Below are positions 8,176 to 17,535 of a DNA stretch of 64,000 nucleotides, in pieces. Made by a program: the position numbers and the translations under genes. The stretch's first letter is position 1; the number at the start of each line of letters is the position of its first letter. Below the pieces are notes generated by a model. That model saw only the letters and a program-made list of their open reading frames with translations, was not told where the DNA came from and did no database searches. The DNA is from Maricaulis virginensis (lineage in GTDB: Bacteria > Pseudomonadota > Alphaproteobacteria > Caulobacterales > Maricaulaceae): the NCBI RefSeq assembly GCF_027922185.1, contig NZ_BSFE01000009.1, positions 62,001 to 126,000 on the forward strand, read 5' to 3'.

Positions 8176-10515
8176 TCAGTAGCGGAAGCTGGCCCGTACC
8201 CCGACAGTCCGGGGCCGGTTGACGCTCGTCCCGATGACCGGCGCATCCAGCTCGCCGTCCGCAGTGATGAATTGCTGCAGCGGGTTGGAGCCGATGCTGA
8301 CGGCTTCGATGTCGTTGAGCAGGTTGGTGCCGAACAAGCCAACCGACCAGACATCGTTCGACAGCTCGACGCTCAGATTGAGGCTTTCAAGCGTGTCGAG
8401 CCGGGCCGACGGGTAGTTCTGGACGTCGGAGTAACGCTCACCGATGTACTGGAAGGAACCGGTCGAGGTGAACATCCAGCCATTCGACCCCAGCGGACGG
8501 GTATAGGTATAGCCCGTCGACAGGGTGAATTCCGGGATGTTCGCCGGCTGGTTTCCCGCCCGCAGGTCGAAGGGACCGACCGAACCTCCCGGCGCGGCCG
8601 TGATGACGGTACCCGTCTCGAACTCGGCATCGACCACTGCCACATTCAGGAAGGTCGAGAGGTTTTCGCTGACCTGCAGCATCGTCTCGACTTCCATGCC
8701 GAAGATCGTCTGGTCAGGACCGTTGATCGTGTTGTTGGCCGGTGTGTTCACCCAGATCTGCGTATCCTCGTAGGTCGTGCGGAACACACCCACATTGGTG
8801 ATCAGGTCGCCACCGAACCAGGATGCCTTCACGCCAGCGTCGATGGAAAGGACCTGGTCGTCGTTGAAGGACAGATTGTCGAAGAAGACATCCTGGTCGC
8901 CGCCCGACGCGCCCAGCGCCGCGATTGCATTGCCGATACCGCCATTGCGGGCGCCGCGGGCGGCATTGGCATAGAGGAGCACATCGTCGTTGAGTTCGTA
9001 TTCGACCCCGACACGCGGCAGGATTTCCTCAAGCTCGAAATTGAACACCGTCCCGACGCCGGCCCCCTGCAGCACGGCCAGCGTGCTGACGAAGCCGATC
9101 GGATTGGTTTCAGTCCAAGGGATCAGATTGCCATTGCCATCGAACTGCGGAACGAGGTTCACCACGTCGTCCTGCATCAACGTCGCCGTCACCGTATCGT
9201 TGACGTAACGTGCACCCCCGATCAGGCGGAAGCTCGGTGTCACTTCAAAGGTGAACTCGGCAAAGGCCGAATACTGTTCGGTCTGGGTCTCGGAAAGACG
9301 GGTCGCCAGGCTTTCGCTTTGCGGCATCGTGACGGTGACGCAGCCTTCGCACGTCAGGAACTGGCCGCTGGTCTCGGAACGGTCGCGATAATAGGCACCC
9401 GCCGTGAAGTTGAGCGGACCGTCCAGGAAAGACACGAAGCGGAATTCCTGCGACCATTGCTCGAACTCACCCGAACCGGTCGAGAAAGACGTTGTGTCAA
9501 CGGTCGGGAAGAAGGGCGCGAGCCCGAAGGAATTGCCCGCACTGAACAGCGACGAGGAGGTGCGGCGCTCGTAATAGCCGGTGATCGACGTCACCTGCAT
9601 CCAGTCCATGTCATAGGAAACGCGGCCGGAATAGAGGTCGAAATCGTCCGTGTAGCTGCCCGAGAGCGGCGAAGCGGCGAAAGTCAGGTCTTCCGGATCC
9701 GAACCGGGATCGATCTGAGTCGACTCGCCGAGTTCGTCGCGCGACAGGAAGGCGGAGAGCCGCAGTTCGAGATTCACGGTCGGACGTGCAAGCAGCACGG
9801 CCCGGCCGCCAACAGTCTCGAAGTCATTGACGTCCTCACCTTCGCTCGGATTGTCGATGAAGCCGTCGTCTTCCCGCATGAAGCCGGAAACCCGCAGACC
9901 CAGCTTGCCCGGAACGAAGATGAAGGAGGTGGCATTGTCCACCGTATAGGCCAGACCGCCATCCGTGATCGTCTCGAGCCGGCCATTGGCCTGTCCGGTG
10001 ATCGCAGGACCGTCGAGGTCCGGATCATTGGTGAAATAGCGGATCACGCCGCCGACAGCGCCTTCGCCGAAAAGGGTCGGCTGCGGACCGCGGATGACCT
10101 CGACGCGGTTGAGGTCGGCGGAGCTGAAGTCGCGAATATTCCCCGAACCCGTCACCGACACATCGTCGAGGAAAACGCTGAATACCGTGCTCGTCTCATA
10201 GCCGCTGCCGGCACTGCGAACGCCGCGGATGGCTATGTCGTTCGAGTTCTGGCGCGTGCGTACATTCTCCACGCCGGGAATCGTGCGGGCGAGATCCTCG
10301 ATGTCCTGGATCCCCTGCAGGCGCATATCCTCCCCCGAGACGCCCACAATACTCGCACCGATATCCTGCACCGACTCTTCGCGGAACCGCGACGTCACCG
10401 TGATCACATCGTCCACGGTCTCCGGTTCGCTGCCGGCCTGACCGCCCTGTTGTGCGGCCACCGGCGCGGCCAGCGCGGCACCCGCAAGCAGAGCGATTTT
10501 GAAATGGCTAGACAT
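8176..10515 (-). CDS. TonB-dependent outer-membrane receptor 1
   Basis: A 779-residue receptor with signal peptide (about 1-21, ending A-A-Q-Q), a TonB-box-like D-D-V-I-T-V-T stretch near residue 38, a plug domain with the R-G-P-Q-P-T-L-F-G motif, and a beta-barrel ending in the C-terminal aromatic R-A-S-F-R-Y. It imports a scarce or bulky substrate across the outer membrane using TonB energy. GGGAGG lies five to ten bases before the ATG. A degenerate copy of the GntR operator sits 49-70 bases upstream, so co-control with the divergent dipeptidase operon is likely. The neighbours suggest the substrate is a peptide or N-acyl amino acid containing D-residues; the receptor itself does not reveal it. 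Confidence 0.93.
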   Translation of the reverse strand: MSSHFKIALLAGAALAAPVAAQQGGQAGSEPETVDDVITVTSRFREESVQDIGASIVGVSGEDMRLQGIQDIEDLARTIPGVENVRTRQNSNDIAIRGVRSAGSGYETSTVFSVFLDDVSVTGSGNIRDFSSADLNRVEVIRGPQPTLFGEGAVGGVIRYFTNDPDLDGPAITGQANGRLETITDGGLAYTVDNATSFIFVPGKLGLRVSGFMREDDGFIDNPSEGEDVNDFETVGGRAVLLARPTVNLELRLSAFLSRDELGESTQIDPGSDPEDLTFAASPLSGSYTDDFDLYSGRVSYDMDWMQVTSITGYYERRTSSSLFSAGNSFGLAPFFPTVDTTSFSTGSGEFEQWSQEFRFVSFLDGPLNFTAGAYYRDRSETSGQFLTCEGCVTVTMPQSESLATRLSETQTEQYSAFAEFTFEVTPSFRLIGGARYVNDTVTATLMQDDVVNLVPQFDGNGNLIPWTETNPIGFVSTLAVLQGAGVGTVFNFELEEILPRVGVEYELNDDVLLYANAARGARNGGIGNAIAALGASGGDQDVFFDNLSFNDDQVLSIDAGVKASWFGGDLITNVGVFRTTYEDTQIWVNTPANNTINGPDQTIFGMEVETMLQVSENLSTFLNVAVVDAEFETGTVITAAPGGSVGPFDLRAGNQPANIPEFTLSTGYTYTRPLGSNGWMFTSTGSFQYIGERYSDVQNYPSARLDTLESLNLSVELSNDVWSVGLFGTNLLNDIEAVSIGSNPLQQFITADGELDAPVIGTSVNRPRTVGVRASFRY

Positions 10516-10563
10516 AGCTTCCTCCCTGTCCCCCGTTATGGCTGCAGAGCGAGTATTTATCGC

Positions 10564-10585
10564 AGCCTTATTTCACCATAACGCA
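10564..10585. promoter_or_regulatory. Degenerate GntR-type operator before receptor 1
   Basis: AGCCTTA (10564-10570), eight bases, then TAACGCA (10579-10585). The left arm is identical to that of the palindrome at 11535-11556, the spacer length is the same, and the right arm matches at five of seven positions. It lies 49-70 bases before the receptor start codon, a usual place for a repressor or activator site. Binding by the adjacent GntR protein is inferred. The rest of the 231-base gap (10516-10746) shows nothing else I can name. Confidence 0.5.
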
Positions 10586-10746
10586 GCGAAACCGGGTTGG
10601 GAAGACACGGATTTGCCTGACGCCGCAGGAACCTCCGGGCGCACACGATCGACAGGACTCCATACGTATACGGAATCACCGCAACTCTCTGAAAAGCGGG
10701 GAAAAGTCGCCAGACAGCGAGACCCTGAGCGCGACCGCGGACTGCG

Positions 10747-11460
10747 TCAGTCCGGGACTTTGAGGTCCTGCATGTACATCTGGTCGTGCATGAAGATCGC
10801 ATCCAGCAACCGCTCTTCCGAGCTGGACAGGATGCGATGCACCTGTTCGCGGATATCGTCCGACGCATCGCGCCGGATGGCCTCGACGAGCGCGCGCTGA
10901 TGCTCCCAGGTATAGGGCAAAGTCCGGTTCAGTTTCACATACAGCCAGTAGATACGCATGGTCGTGTCTTCCAGCTGGCGGATCCAGTGGATCAGCAGCG
11001 GATACCGCACCTGCTGTGCCATGAAGACGTTGAACTGCTTGTTGGCCTTGAGCAAACGCAGCGCCTGTTCGTCATCATCCACCGGGGCCTTGTGCGCGGT
11101 TTCCTCATTCATACGGATGACCTGGTCGACATCGACCTGGGATGCAGCCATCGCGAAGATCTCCGGCTGGAGCATTTTTCGCATGGCGAAGTTCTGTTTC
11201 ACATCAAGCAGGGTCAACGGAGCCACACGCGTGATCCGGGGCGAAACCGATACGAGGAATTGCTGGGCGGTGAGCTGCTCCATGATATTCCGCGCCGTTG
11301 TGCGGCTGATATCGAACATCTCGGTCAGGATGTTTTCCGACACTTTCTGGCTGGGCGCCAGTTTCTGCGTAACGATGGCATCCATGATGACATCGTAGGC
11401 CGAGGCCGGATCGACGCCGGTCTGACGGTTATTCTTCTGATTCTGCACCGAACTGCTCAT
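10747..11460 (-). CDS. GntR-family transcription regulator (FadR/FCD type)
   Basis: A 237-residue regulator. Residues about 20-80 form a winged helix with the pattern S-E-N-I-L-T-E-M-F-D-I-S-R-T-T, and the remaining all-helical part fits the FCD ligand-binding domain. The start at 11460 (M-S-S-S) is preferred because GAGG is 11 bases upstream; an ATG at 11469 would leave only two bases. It sits between receptor 1 and the divergent dipeptidase operon, with palindromes before both, so it probably controls both arms of the peptide/D-amino-acid module and perhaps itself. FCD regulators normally sense small organic or amino acids; the effector here is unknown. Confidence 0.85.
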   Translation of the reverse strand: MSSSVQNQKNNRQTGVDPASAYDVIMDAIVTQKLAPSQKVSENILTEMFDISRTTARNIMEQLTAQQFLVSVSPRITRVAPLTLLDVKQNFAMRKMLQPEIFAMAASQVDVDQVIRMNEETAHKAPVDDDEQALRLLKANKQFNVFMAQQVRYPLLIHWIRQLEDTTMRIYWLYVKLNRTLPYTWEHQRALVEAIRRDASDDIREQVHRILSSSEERLLDAIFMHDQMYMQDLKVPD

Positions 11461-11534
11461 TCCGCTCATCGCCTCACTGCCGGCGTTTCTGCAACTGTGA
11501 CACGGCATCACGCCGCCCAAATGCCACTTATGGA

Positions 11535-11556
11535 AGCCTTATTGATAATTAAGGCT
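11535..11556. promoter_or_regulatory. Near-perfect 22-bp palindrome, GntR operator candidate
   Basis: AGCCTTA (11535-11541), eight AT-rich bases, then TAAGGCT (11550-11556). The arms are perfect and one further pair on each side of the centre also matches. It lies in the divergent promoter region, 75 bases before the GntR gene and 62 before the dipeptidase gene. The surrounding AT-rich stretch (11540-11570) stands out from the GC-rich background and probably holds overlapping promoters. A degenerate copy precedes receptor 1. Confidence 0.65.
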
Positions 11557-11617
11557 GTATTATTTTGAGTCTTTCGGTTAGCGTAGCGGCGAATACGCAT
11601 ATGAGGAAGCCGCTAGC

Positions 11618-12811
11618 ATGAAGCAGGACACCCAAATCCGCGCCACACGCACTTCCGGAGCCACGCGTCGCGGCCTGCTGAAGGCTGGTCTGGCGACCGC
11701 GGTCGCAGCGCCCATGCTGAATTCCGGCCACTTCAAGGTCTTCGCCGCTTCGGAAACGACCTATTCGGCTCGCGCAATCGCACTGATCGAAGAAAATCTC
11801 GTCATCGACATGCTGTCCCTGCTGGCCGATCTCGGCGACATGCTGGAAGCCGGCTACAGTGATCAGCCCTCGATCCATGACGGTTACGCCGTCACGGATG
11901 CGCATCTGGAAAAGCTGCGCGCGTCCGGCATCAATGTCTTTCACCCGGCGGTCGGCCTGGGCGGGCGCGACAGCGCCCTCACCTTCGTTGCCCGGCTCAA
12001 TGCCTATGCAGCGGAACGCCCGGATGTCTTCCGCCGCATCGATGCGGTGTCCGATTTCGACCGTGTGATGGACGAGGGCCGGATCGGCTACATCATCGGC
12101 ATCCAGAACGCCCACCACTTCAACACGCCGAACGACGTCAACGAGTTCTACAATCTGGGCCAGCGCGTCAGCCAGCTGACCTACAACTCCCAGAACCGCA
12201 TTGGCAGCGGCGCCACCGAACGGGTGGATGGCGGTATCAGCAATTTCGGCGTCGCGATCATCGAACGCATGAACGCCGTCGGCATGGCCGTCGATGTGTC
12301 GCACTGCGGCGACCGGACCACGCTGGACGCCTTCGAGATCTCGAACGTGCCGGCGCTGATCACCCATTCCAATGTCCGCGCACTGGCCGGCGGCCATCCC
12401 CGCGCCAAGTCGGACGAGGCCATCCAGGCCCTGGGCCGGGCTGGCAGCGTCATGGGCATCACCGGTGTGCGCAATTTCGTGCGCGACCGCGAGCCGACTA
12501 CGATCGAGCACATGCTCGACCATTTCGACTATGTCGCCAACCTGATCGGCGTCGAACATGTCGGCATCGGCAGCGACATGGACGCAGACGGGTATGACGA
12601 CGTTCCGACTGCCGCCTACGAGCGGCTGCGCCGGGGCTATGACGCGTCCTACGCCTTCCGCGGCCAGATCGATACGGACGGTTTCGACCATCCGCAAAAA
12701 ATCTTCGACCTCACCGACGGCCTGATCCGGCGCGGCTACTCCGACGCCGATATCGCGCTCATCCTGGGCGGCAATTTCAGGCGGGTGCTCGGCGAGATCT
12801 GGAAACCATAA
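11618..12811 (+). CDS. Tat-exported M19 (renal dipeptidase-like) protein with an altered metal site
   Basis: A 397-residue protein with a Tat signal (T-R-R-G-L-L-K near residues 16-22) and the M19 fold seen from V-D-V-S-H229 and T-H250-S-N-V-R-A-L. Canonical M19 enzymes bind two zinc ions through an N-terminal H-x-D, a bridging Glu and two later His. Here the N-terminal motif reads I-D64-M-L-S-L, and the bridging Glu position in G-I-Q163-N-A-H is Gln, so only the two later His are clearly kept. Family members cleave dipeptides, often with a D-residue at the C-terminal side; this one may use a different metal set or substrate. It opens a five-gene operon, 28 bases before the next gene. GAGGAAG lies 8-14 bases before the ATG. 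Confidence 0.85.
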   Translation: MKQDTQIRATRTSGATRRGLLKAGLATAVAAPMLNSGHFKVFAASETTYSARAIALIEENLVIDMLSLLADLGDMLEAGYSDQPSIHDGYAVTDAHLEKLRASGINVFHPAVGLGGRDSALTFVARLNAYAAERPDVFRRIDAVSDFDRVMDEGRIGYIIGIQNAHHFNTPNDVNEFYNLGQRVSQLTYNSQNRIGSGATERVDGGISNFGVAIIERMNAVGMAVDVSHCGDRTTLDAFEISNVPALITHSNVRALAGGHPRAKSDEAIQALGRAGSVMGITGVRNFVRDREPTTIEHMLDHFDYVANLIGVEHVGIGSDMDADGYDDVPTAAYERLRRGYDASYAFRGQIDTDGFDHPQKIFDLTDGLIRRGYSDADIALILGGNFRRVLGEIWKP

Positions 12812-12839
12812 GGGCGCTCAAACGCCGGGGAGGAACAGC

Positions 12840-14402
12840 ATGAAACGGACATTCCTGACAACGGTGGCGGCCGTCCTTGCGATGGGGAGCGCAAACGTCG
12901 CAGCACAGGAACTGACGCCGGAACGCGTTGACAGCGCCGCCCGCCAGACCATCGAGGCCTTCAACATCCCGGGACTGGTCGTCACCGTCACCCGCGGAGA
13001 CGACGTCATCTACACCGGCGCCTACGGGCAGCGCGACGTGCGCCATCCCGACATCGCTGTCGACACGGATACGCTCTTCCCCTTTGCCTCGATCAGCAAG
13101 GCCTTCACCACGACAGCGCTCGCCATGCTGGTCGATGAAGGGGCGCTCGACTGGGATGATCCGGTGCGCCGCTACATCCCCGAATTCGAGATGTCCGACC
13201 CTTACATCACGGCAGAATTCAGCGTGCGCGATCTGGTCACGCACCGGTCCGGCCTGCCGCTCGGCGCGGGTGACCTGCTGGTCTTCCCCGACGGCAAGCC
13301 CGAGGTCAGCGACATCCTCGCCGCGATCCGCCACATCCCGCCGGCGACGAGTTTCCGCTCCGAATATGCCTATGACAACCTGATGTACATTATCGCCGGC
13401 GAGGTGCTGTCGCGCATCGACGGCCGCCCCTGGGCAGAGGCGATCGACGCGCGGATCTTCGATCCGCTGGCGATGGACAGCTGTGAAGCGCTTCCCTCCG
13501 AAGCAGCCGCCGACGACAACACCGTCACCCAGCACTCCCGCGCGCCCGGTCAGACCGAAGCCACACCGATCGACCCGCGCTTCATTATCGGCGACAGCAC
13601 GTCCCCGGCAGGAGGGCTGAGCTGCTCCGTCGACGATTTCACGACCTGGGCACAGTTCTGGCTGAATGAAGGTGTGACGGCCGATGGCGACCGCCTGCTC
13701 TCCGAAGCCCAGTTCGCGGAAGTCTGGACCGGGGTGACTCCGCAAGGCGTGAGCCCGCTCCTCGCCCAGCTCGGTGGCACACACTTCTCGCTGTACGGCC
13801 TGGGCTGGTCGGTGCGTGACCTGCATGGCCAGCTTTTTGTCGGACACAGTGGCGGCCTGCTCGGCGCATCCTCCTATTTCGGCATCCTGCCGGAACAGGA
13901 CATCGCCGTCTTCGTCAGCTCCAACGTCTCGACCTATGGCTCCACCGCCCTGGCCTTGCAGCTGCTTGCCGAAGCGGCTGCCGGCGACGAGGCGAGCGAC
14001 TGGATCGGCGTCCTGCACGGCGTCTACCAGCGCAGCCAGGAAACCGCAGTCCGGGATTCCGGCGCCGGTGACCAGCCCGACATCGCCATCGATCCGGTGC
14101 GCGACTTGTCAGCCTATACAGGAACCTATGTGGACCCGTGGTACGGCCCGGTCTCGATCGAGATCCGCGACGGCAGCCTGTTCATCGACATGAGCCGTTC
14201 GGAGGTGCTCGACGCCCCGCTGGTGCCGGTCGCACCCGACCGCTTTGTCGCGCGCTGGCCCGACCGCAGCCTGAATGCGGACGCTTATGTCGACTTCACG
14301 GCATCGGATGATCGTATCGCCGGCATGACGATGGAGCCGGTCTCGGAAACGACGGACTTCTCGTTCGATTTCGGCGACCTCCACTTCACAAAACAGCCCT
14401 AG
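12840..14402 (+). CDS. Periplasmic beta-lactamase-fold serine hydrolase
   Basis: A 520-residue protein with a Sec signal peptide (about 1-23). The serine hydrolase domain has S84-I-S-K87, Y178-D-N180 and a G-H-S-G-G motif near residue 340. The last 110 residues form a beta-rich domain like those appended to D-aminopeptidase and esterase members of the S12 group. GGGGAGGA lies just before the ATG. It is the second gene of the dipeptidase operon and probably acts on an amide or ester bond in the imported compound; D-aminopeptidase, carboxypeptidase or esterase activity cannot be separated by sequence. It has only moderate similarity to the hydrolases at 16040 and 17536. Confidence 0.88.
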   Translation: MKRTFLTTVAAVLAMGSANVAAQELTPERVDSAARQTIEAFNIPGLVVTVTRGDDVIYTGAYGQRDVRHPDIAVDTDTLFPFASISKAFTTTALAMLVDEGALDWDDPVRRYIPEFEMSDPYITAEFSVRDLVTHRSGLPLGAGDLLVFPDGKPEVSDILAAIRHIPPATSFRSEYAYDNLMYIIAGEVLSRIDGRPWAEAIDARIFDPLAMDSCEALPSEAAADDNTVTQHSRAPGQTEATPIDPRFIIGDSTSPAGGLSCSVDDFTTWAQFWLNEGVTADGDRLLSEAQFAEVWTGVTPQGVSPLLAQLGGTHFSLYGLGWSVRDLHGQLFVGHSGGLLGASSYFGILPEQDIAVFVSSNVSTYGSTALALQLLAEAAAGDEASDWIGVLHGVYQRSQETAVRDSGAGDQPDIAIDPVRDLSAYTGTYVDPWYGPVSIEIRDGSLFIDMSRSEVLDAPLVPVAPDRFVARWPDRSLNADAYVDFTASDDRIAGMTMEPVSETTDFSFDFGDLHFTKQP

Positions 14403-14429
14403 GGAAACGGCAAGCGAGGACACTCGATC

Positions 14430-15989
14430 ATGATCAAGGCACTACCGATCTGCCTGGCCCTAGCCACCACACCCGCCGCCCTCGCCCAGACCGCCCCTGC
14501 GGACGAGACCTATGATCTCGCCATTCTGGGTGGTCGCGTCATCGATCCGGAAACGGGTCTCGATGCGATCCGGAATGTCGGTATCCGCGGCGACGAGATT
14601 GTCGAAATCACCGAAGACGCGATCGAAGGCGAACGCACGATCGACGCTGCGGGGCTGGTCGTTGCACCGGGCTTCATCGATCTTCACGCGCACGGACAGT
14701 CCATTCTGGCCGGCCGTGTCCAGGCCTTCGACGGCGTGACCACGGCGCTTGAACTCGAGTCCGGCGTCTACCCCGTCAACACCTTCTACGCGGCAGCGCA
14801 AGCCGAAGGCCGGCCCATCAATTACGGCGCCTCGGTAAACTGGTCTCGCGCGCGCTATGCCGCACTGACCGGTCATGATCCCGTCGATCACGAGGACGGG
14901 TTCGAGATGGCACCTGATGCTCCGGACTGGCGCTATACGCCGGCCAGTCCGGAACACACGCGGGAGGTTCTGGCCCGCGTCGAAACCGGCCTGGACGAGG
15001 GCGGTATCGGTATCGGCGTCCTGCTTGGCTATGTGCCGGGCTCCGGCCGCGGCGAGTACTACGCACTGCACGAGCTGGCCGCGGGCCGCGGCGTGCCGAG
15101 CTTCACTCATGCGCGCTATCTGTCGAACATCGAACCGGACAGCTCGCTGGAAGGCTTCCAGGAGATGATTGCCGTGTCGGCCGCCACCGGCGCCCACATG
15201 CATATCTCCCACCTCAACAGCATCAGCCTGCGCGATATCGGCGAAATCCGCCCGATGATCCAGAGCGCCCAGGCCAATGGCGTCAACATCACGGTCGAGG
15301 CCTATCCCTACGGCGCCGGTTCAACGGCGATCGGCACGGCCCTGTTCGAAGGCGAGAACTGGCAGGCCCGGCTCGGCGACATCTCGAAGTCCGACTTCAC
15401 GCTGGACGGTGTCCCGCTATCCGATGCCGAGTTCGACCGCCTCCAGGCCGAAGAACCGGATACCGATATCGTCGTCCACTTCCTCGACCCCGACCATAAT
15501 GCCGATGACAGCGCCCTTCTGTCCCAGTCCATCCTCTATCCCGGCGGCGCCATCGCATCGGACGGCGGGGGCTGGAGCCTGCGTGGCGAGCCTGTCGCGG
15601 ACACGGAGTGGCCGCTGCCCGCTGCAGCGGAATCGCACCCGCGCAGCGCCGGGACCTTCTCGAAATTCCTGCGCGTCTATGTGCGAGAAAACCGGATGAT
15701 CGGCCTGAGTGACGCGCTGGCCAAGCTCAGCCTCATCCCGGCGCAGATCCTGGAAGAGGCCGTGCCGCAGATGCGCACCAAGGGTCGCCTCCAGGAAGGC
15801 GCAGACGCCGATATCGTCATCTTCGATTTCGACACGGTCAGCGACCGCGCCACCTATGAGGAACCGGCACAACTGTCCGCCGGCTTCCACTACGTGATCG
15901 TTGCCGGCACGCCGGTCATCTGGGCGGGCGAGCTCGATACCGCGGCCCTGCCCGGCCAGGCGATCCGCGGCACCGTGCAGAACGACTAG
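14430..15989 (+). CDS. Exported amidohydrolase, N-acyl-D-amino-acid deacylase-like
   Basis: A 519-residue metal-dependent amidohydrolase with a signal peptide (1-20). Metal-site marks are F-I-D-L-H86-A-H88-G-Q, the acidic L-E-L-E near residue 110, S-F-T-H227, M-H-I-S-H261 and the catalytic-Asp motif A-S-D-G-G-G-W near residue 375. The pattern fits D-aminoacylase (N-acyl-D-amino-acid deacylase) and its dihydroorotase-like relatives. The expected reaction is removal of an N-acyl group from a D-amino acid, in the periplasm given the signal peptide. This fits the nearby dgcN/dgcA genes, which handle D-glutamate and N-acetyl-glutamate. It is the third gene of the operon, 27 bases after the serine hydrolase. 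Confidence 0.82.
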   Translation: MIKALPICLALATTPAALAQTAPADETYDLAILGGRVIDPETGLDAIRNVGIRGDEIVEITEDAIEGERTIDAAGLVVAPGFIDLHAHGQSILAGRVQAFDGVTTALELESGVYPVNTFYAAAQAEGRPINYGASVNWSRARYAALTGHDPVDHEDGFEMAPDAPDWRYTPASPEHTREVLARVETGLDEGGIGIGVLLGYVPGSGRGEYYALHELAAGRGVPSFTHARYLSNIEPDSSLEGFQEMIAVSAATGAHMHISHLNSISLRDIGEIRPMIQSAQANGVNITVEAYPYGAGSTAIGTALFEGENWQARLGDISKSDFTLDGVPLSDAEFDRLQAEEPDTDIVVHFLDPDHNADDSALLSQSILYPGGAIASDGGGWSLRGEPVADTEWPLPAAAESHPRSAGTFSKFLRVYVRENRMIGLSDALAKLSLIPAQILEEAVPQMRTKGRLQEGADADIVIFDFDTVSDRATYEEPAQLSAGFHYVIVAGTPVIWAGELDTAALPGQAIRGTVQND

Positions 15990-16039
15990 GACCGCCCAAG
16001 CCGGCTTCAGCCGGGCGCTGCGGCGAAAGGGGAGAAACC

Positions 16040-17524
16040 ATGCACACCAGACACGCCTGGAAAGGCGCAGCTGCGGCCCTCGCTCTGATGGCCTGCACCG
16101 GATATTCGCCCGCTCTGGCCCAACCGGCGGCACAAGGCGCCCCGGCAGAGACCGCCCGCCCGCAAATCGATGGTCTGGCAGACTTCATCGATGGGGTGAT
16201 GGCGCAGCAGATCGCCAGCCATGAAATCGCCGGCGCTACCATCTCCGTCGTCCACGACAACGCGCTCCTGCTCTCGGCCGGCTATGGCTATGCCGATATC
16301 GAGGCCGGACACCGCGTCGTCCCGGAGACGACCCTGTTCCGGCCCGGCTCGGTCTCCAAACTCTTCACCTGGACCGCGCTGATGCAGCAGGTGGAAGGCG
16401 GGCAGGTCGATCTCGACGCCGATGTGAACACCTATATCGATTTCGAGATTCCGCCCTTTGAGGGGCAGCCGGTGCGCGTGCGGGACCTGATGACCCACAG
16501 CCCGGGCATGAGCGATGTCAGCGGTATCAGCGTCGCCTCGGTCGACGAGCTCACGCCCTATGGCAGCTGGATCCGACAGCACATTCCCCAGCGCCTCTGG
16601 GCGCCGGGTACCGAAATCGCCTATTCCAATTATGGAGTCGCCCTGGCGGGCTACATTGTCGAGCGCGTCTCCGACCAGCCCTTTGCCGACTACACCGAAG
16701 ACCACGTCTTCACACCGCTGGGCATGACGTCCACCACATTCCGCGAACCCCTGCCGGCCCATCTGCAAAGCCGCATGGCGGCCGGCTACGAGCTGGAGGA
16801 CGGACGCCTTGTCGCCCAGCCCTTCGAGCTGTTCAGCAACATCATGCCGGCCGGTTCCGGCACCTCGACCGCGCACGACATGGCGCGCTTCATCCAGGCG
16901 CTGCTCAATGGCGGCGAGCTTGACGGAACACGCATCCTGGAACCGGATTCGGTCGCGCTGCTGATGCAGGACTCCCTGCGCAATGCGCCCGGATTACCCG
17001 GCATGGCGCACGGTTTCTATGTCGTGCAGGAGAGCGGGCCGCGCCTGGTGGGCCATGGCGGCAATACTGGCGACTTCCACTCCAACCTGATCCTGGCACC
17101 GGAGGCCGGCTTCGGCTTCTTCGTGTCTGTGACAGGCGGTGATGAGAGCTCGGCAGGGCGCACAGACCTCACCAATGCGATCATCGGCCGGGTTTTCCCG
17201 CAAACACCGGCGCCGCGCGAACCGCGTGCAGAGGACGAGGCCCTGCCCGTCGGGGACTACCGCATGAACCGGCGCGACTACTCGCGGCCGCCGCGGGAGG
17301 AATACGATATCGAGGTGACAGAGGCGGGCGAGAACGCGATCCGGATCCGCTTCCTCGAGGACGTAACCTATTGGGAGCGGATCGGCCCGATGACCTACGA
17401 GAAGGTCACCGGGGCCCGGGCCGGCGGGCCTTTTGACCGCGTCCAGTTCCACTCAGGACAGGACGGCCTCGTGCTGTCGTTCAGCTACCAACCCTACATG
17501 GCCTATCACCGCGTCGCCGATTGA
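16040..17524 (+). CDS. Periplasmic beta-lactamase-fold serine hydrolase
   Basis: A 494-residue protein with a signal peptide (about 1-28), S104-V-S-K107, Y195-S-N197 and G-H-G-G near residue 336. The region around the SxxK motif (R-P-G-S-V-S-K-L-F-T-W and the D-V-N-T-Y that follows) closely matches the hydrolase at 1680-3653, so the two are paralogues, but this one lacks the membrane domain. GGGGAGAAACC precedes the ATG. It is the fourth gene of the dipeptidase operon. The fold includes the microcystin pathway enzyme MlrB as well as D-aminopeptidases and esterases; no specific substrate can be assigned. Confidence 0.88.
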   Translation: MHTRHAWKGAAAALALMACTGYSPALAQPAAQGAPAETARPQIDGLADFIDGVMAQQIASHEIAGATISVVHDNALLLSAGYGYADIEAGHRVVPETTLFRPGSVSKLFTWTALMQQVEGGQVDLDADVNTYIDFEIPPFEGQPVRVRDLMTHSPGMSDVSGISVASVDELTPYGSWIRQHIPQRLWAPGTEIAYSNYGVALAGYIVERVSDQPFADYTEDHVFTPLGMTSTTFREPLPAHLQSRMAAGYELEDGRLVAQPFELFSNIMPAGSGTSTAHDMARFIQALLNGGELDGTRILEPDSVALLMQDSLRNAPGLPGMAHGFYVVQESGPRLVGHGGNTGDFHSNLILAPEAGFGFFVSVTGGDESSAGRTDLTNAIIGRVFPQTPAPREPRAEDEALPVGDYRMNRRDYSRPPREEYDIEVTEAGENAIRIRFLEDVTYWERIGPMTYEKVTGARAGGPFDRVQFHSGQDGLVLSFSYQPYMAYHRVAD

Positions 17525-17535
17525 GGAGTTCTTTC

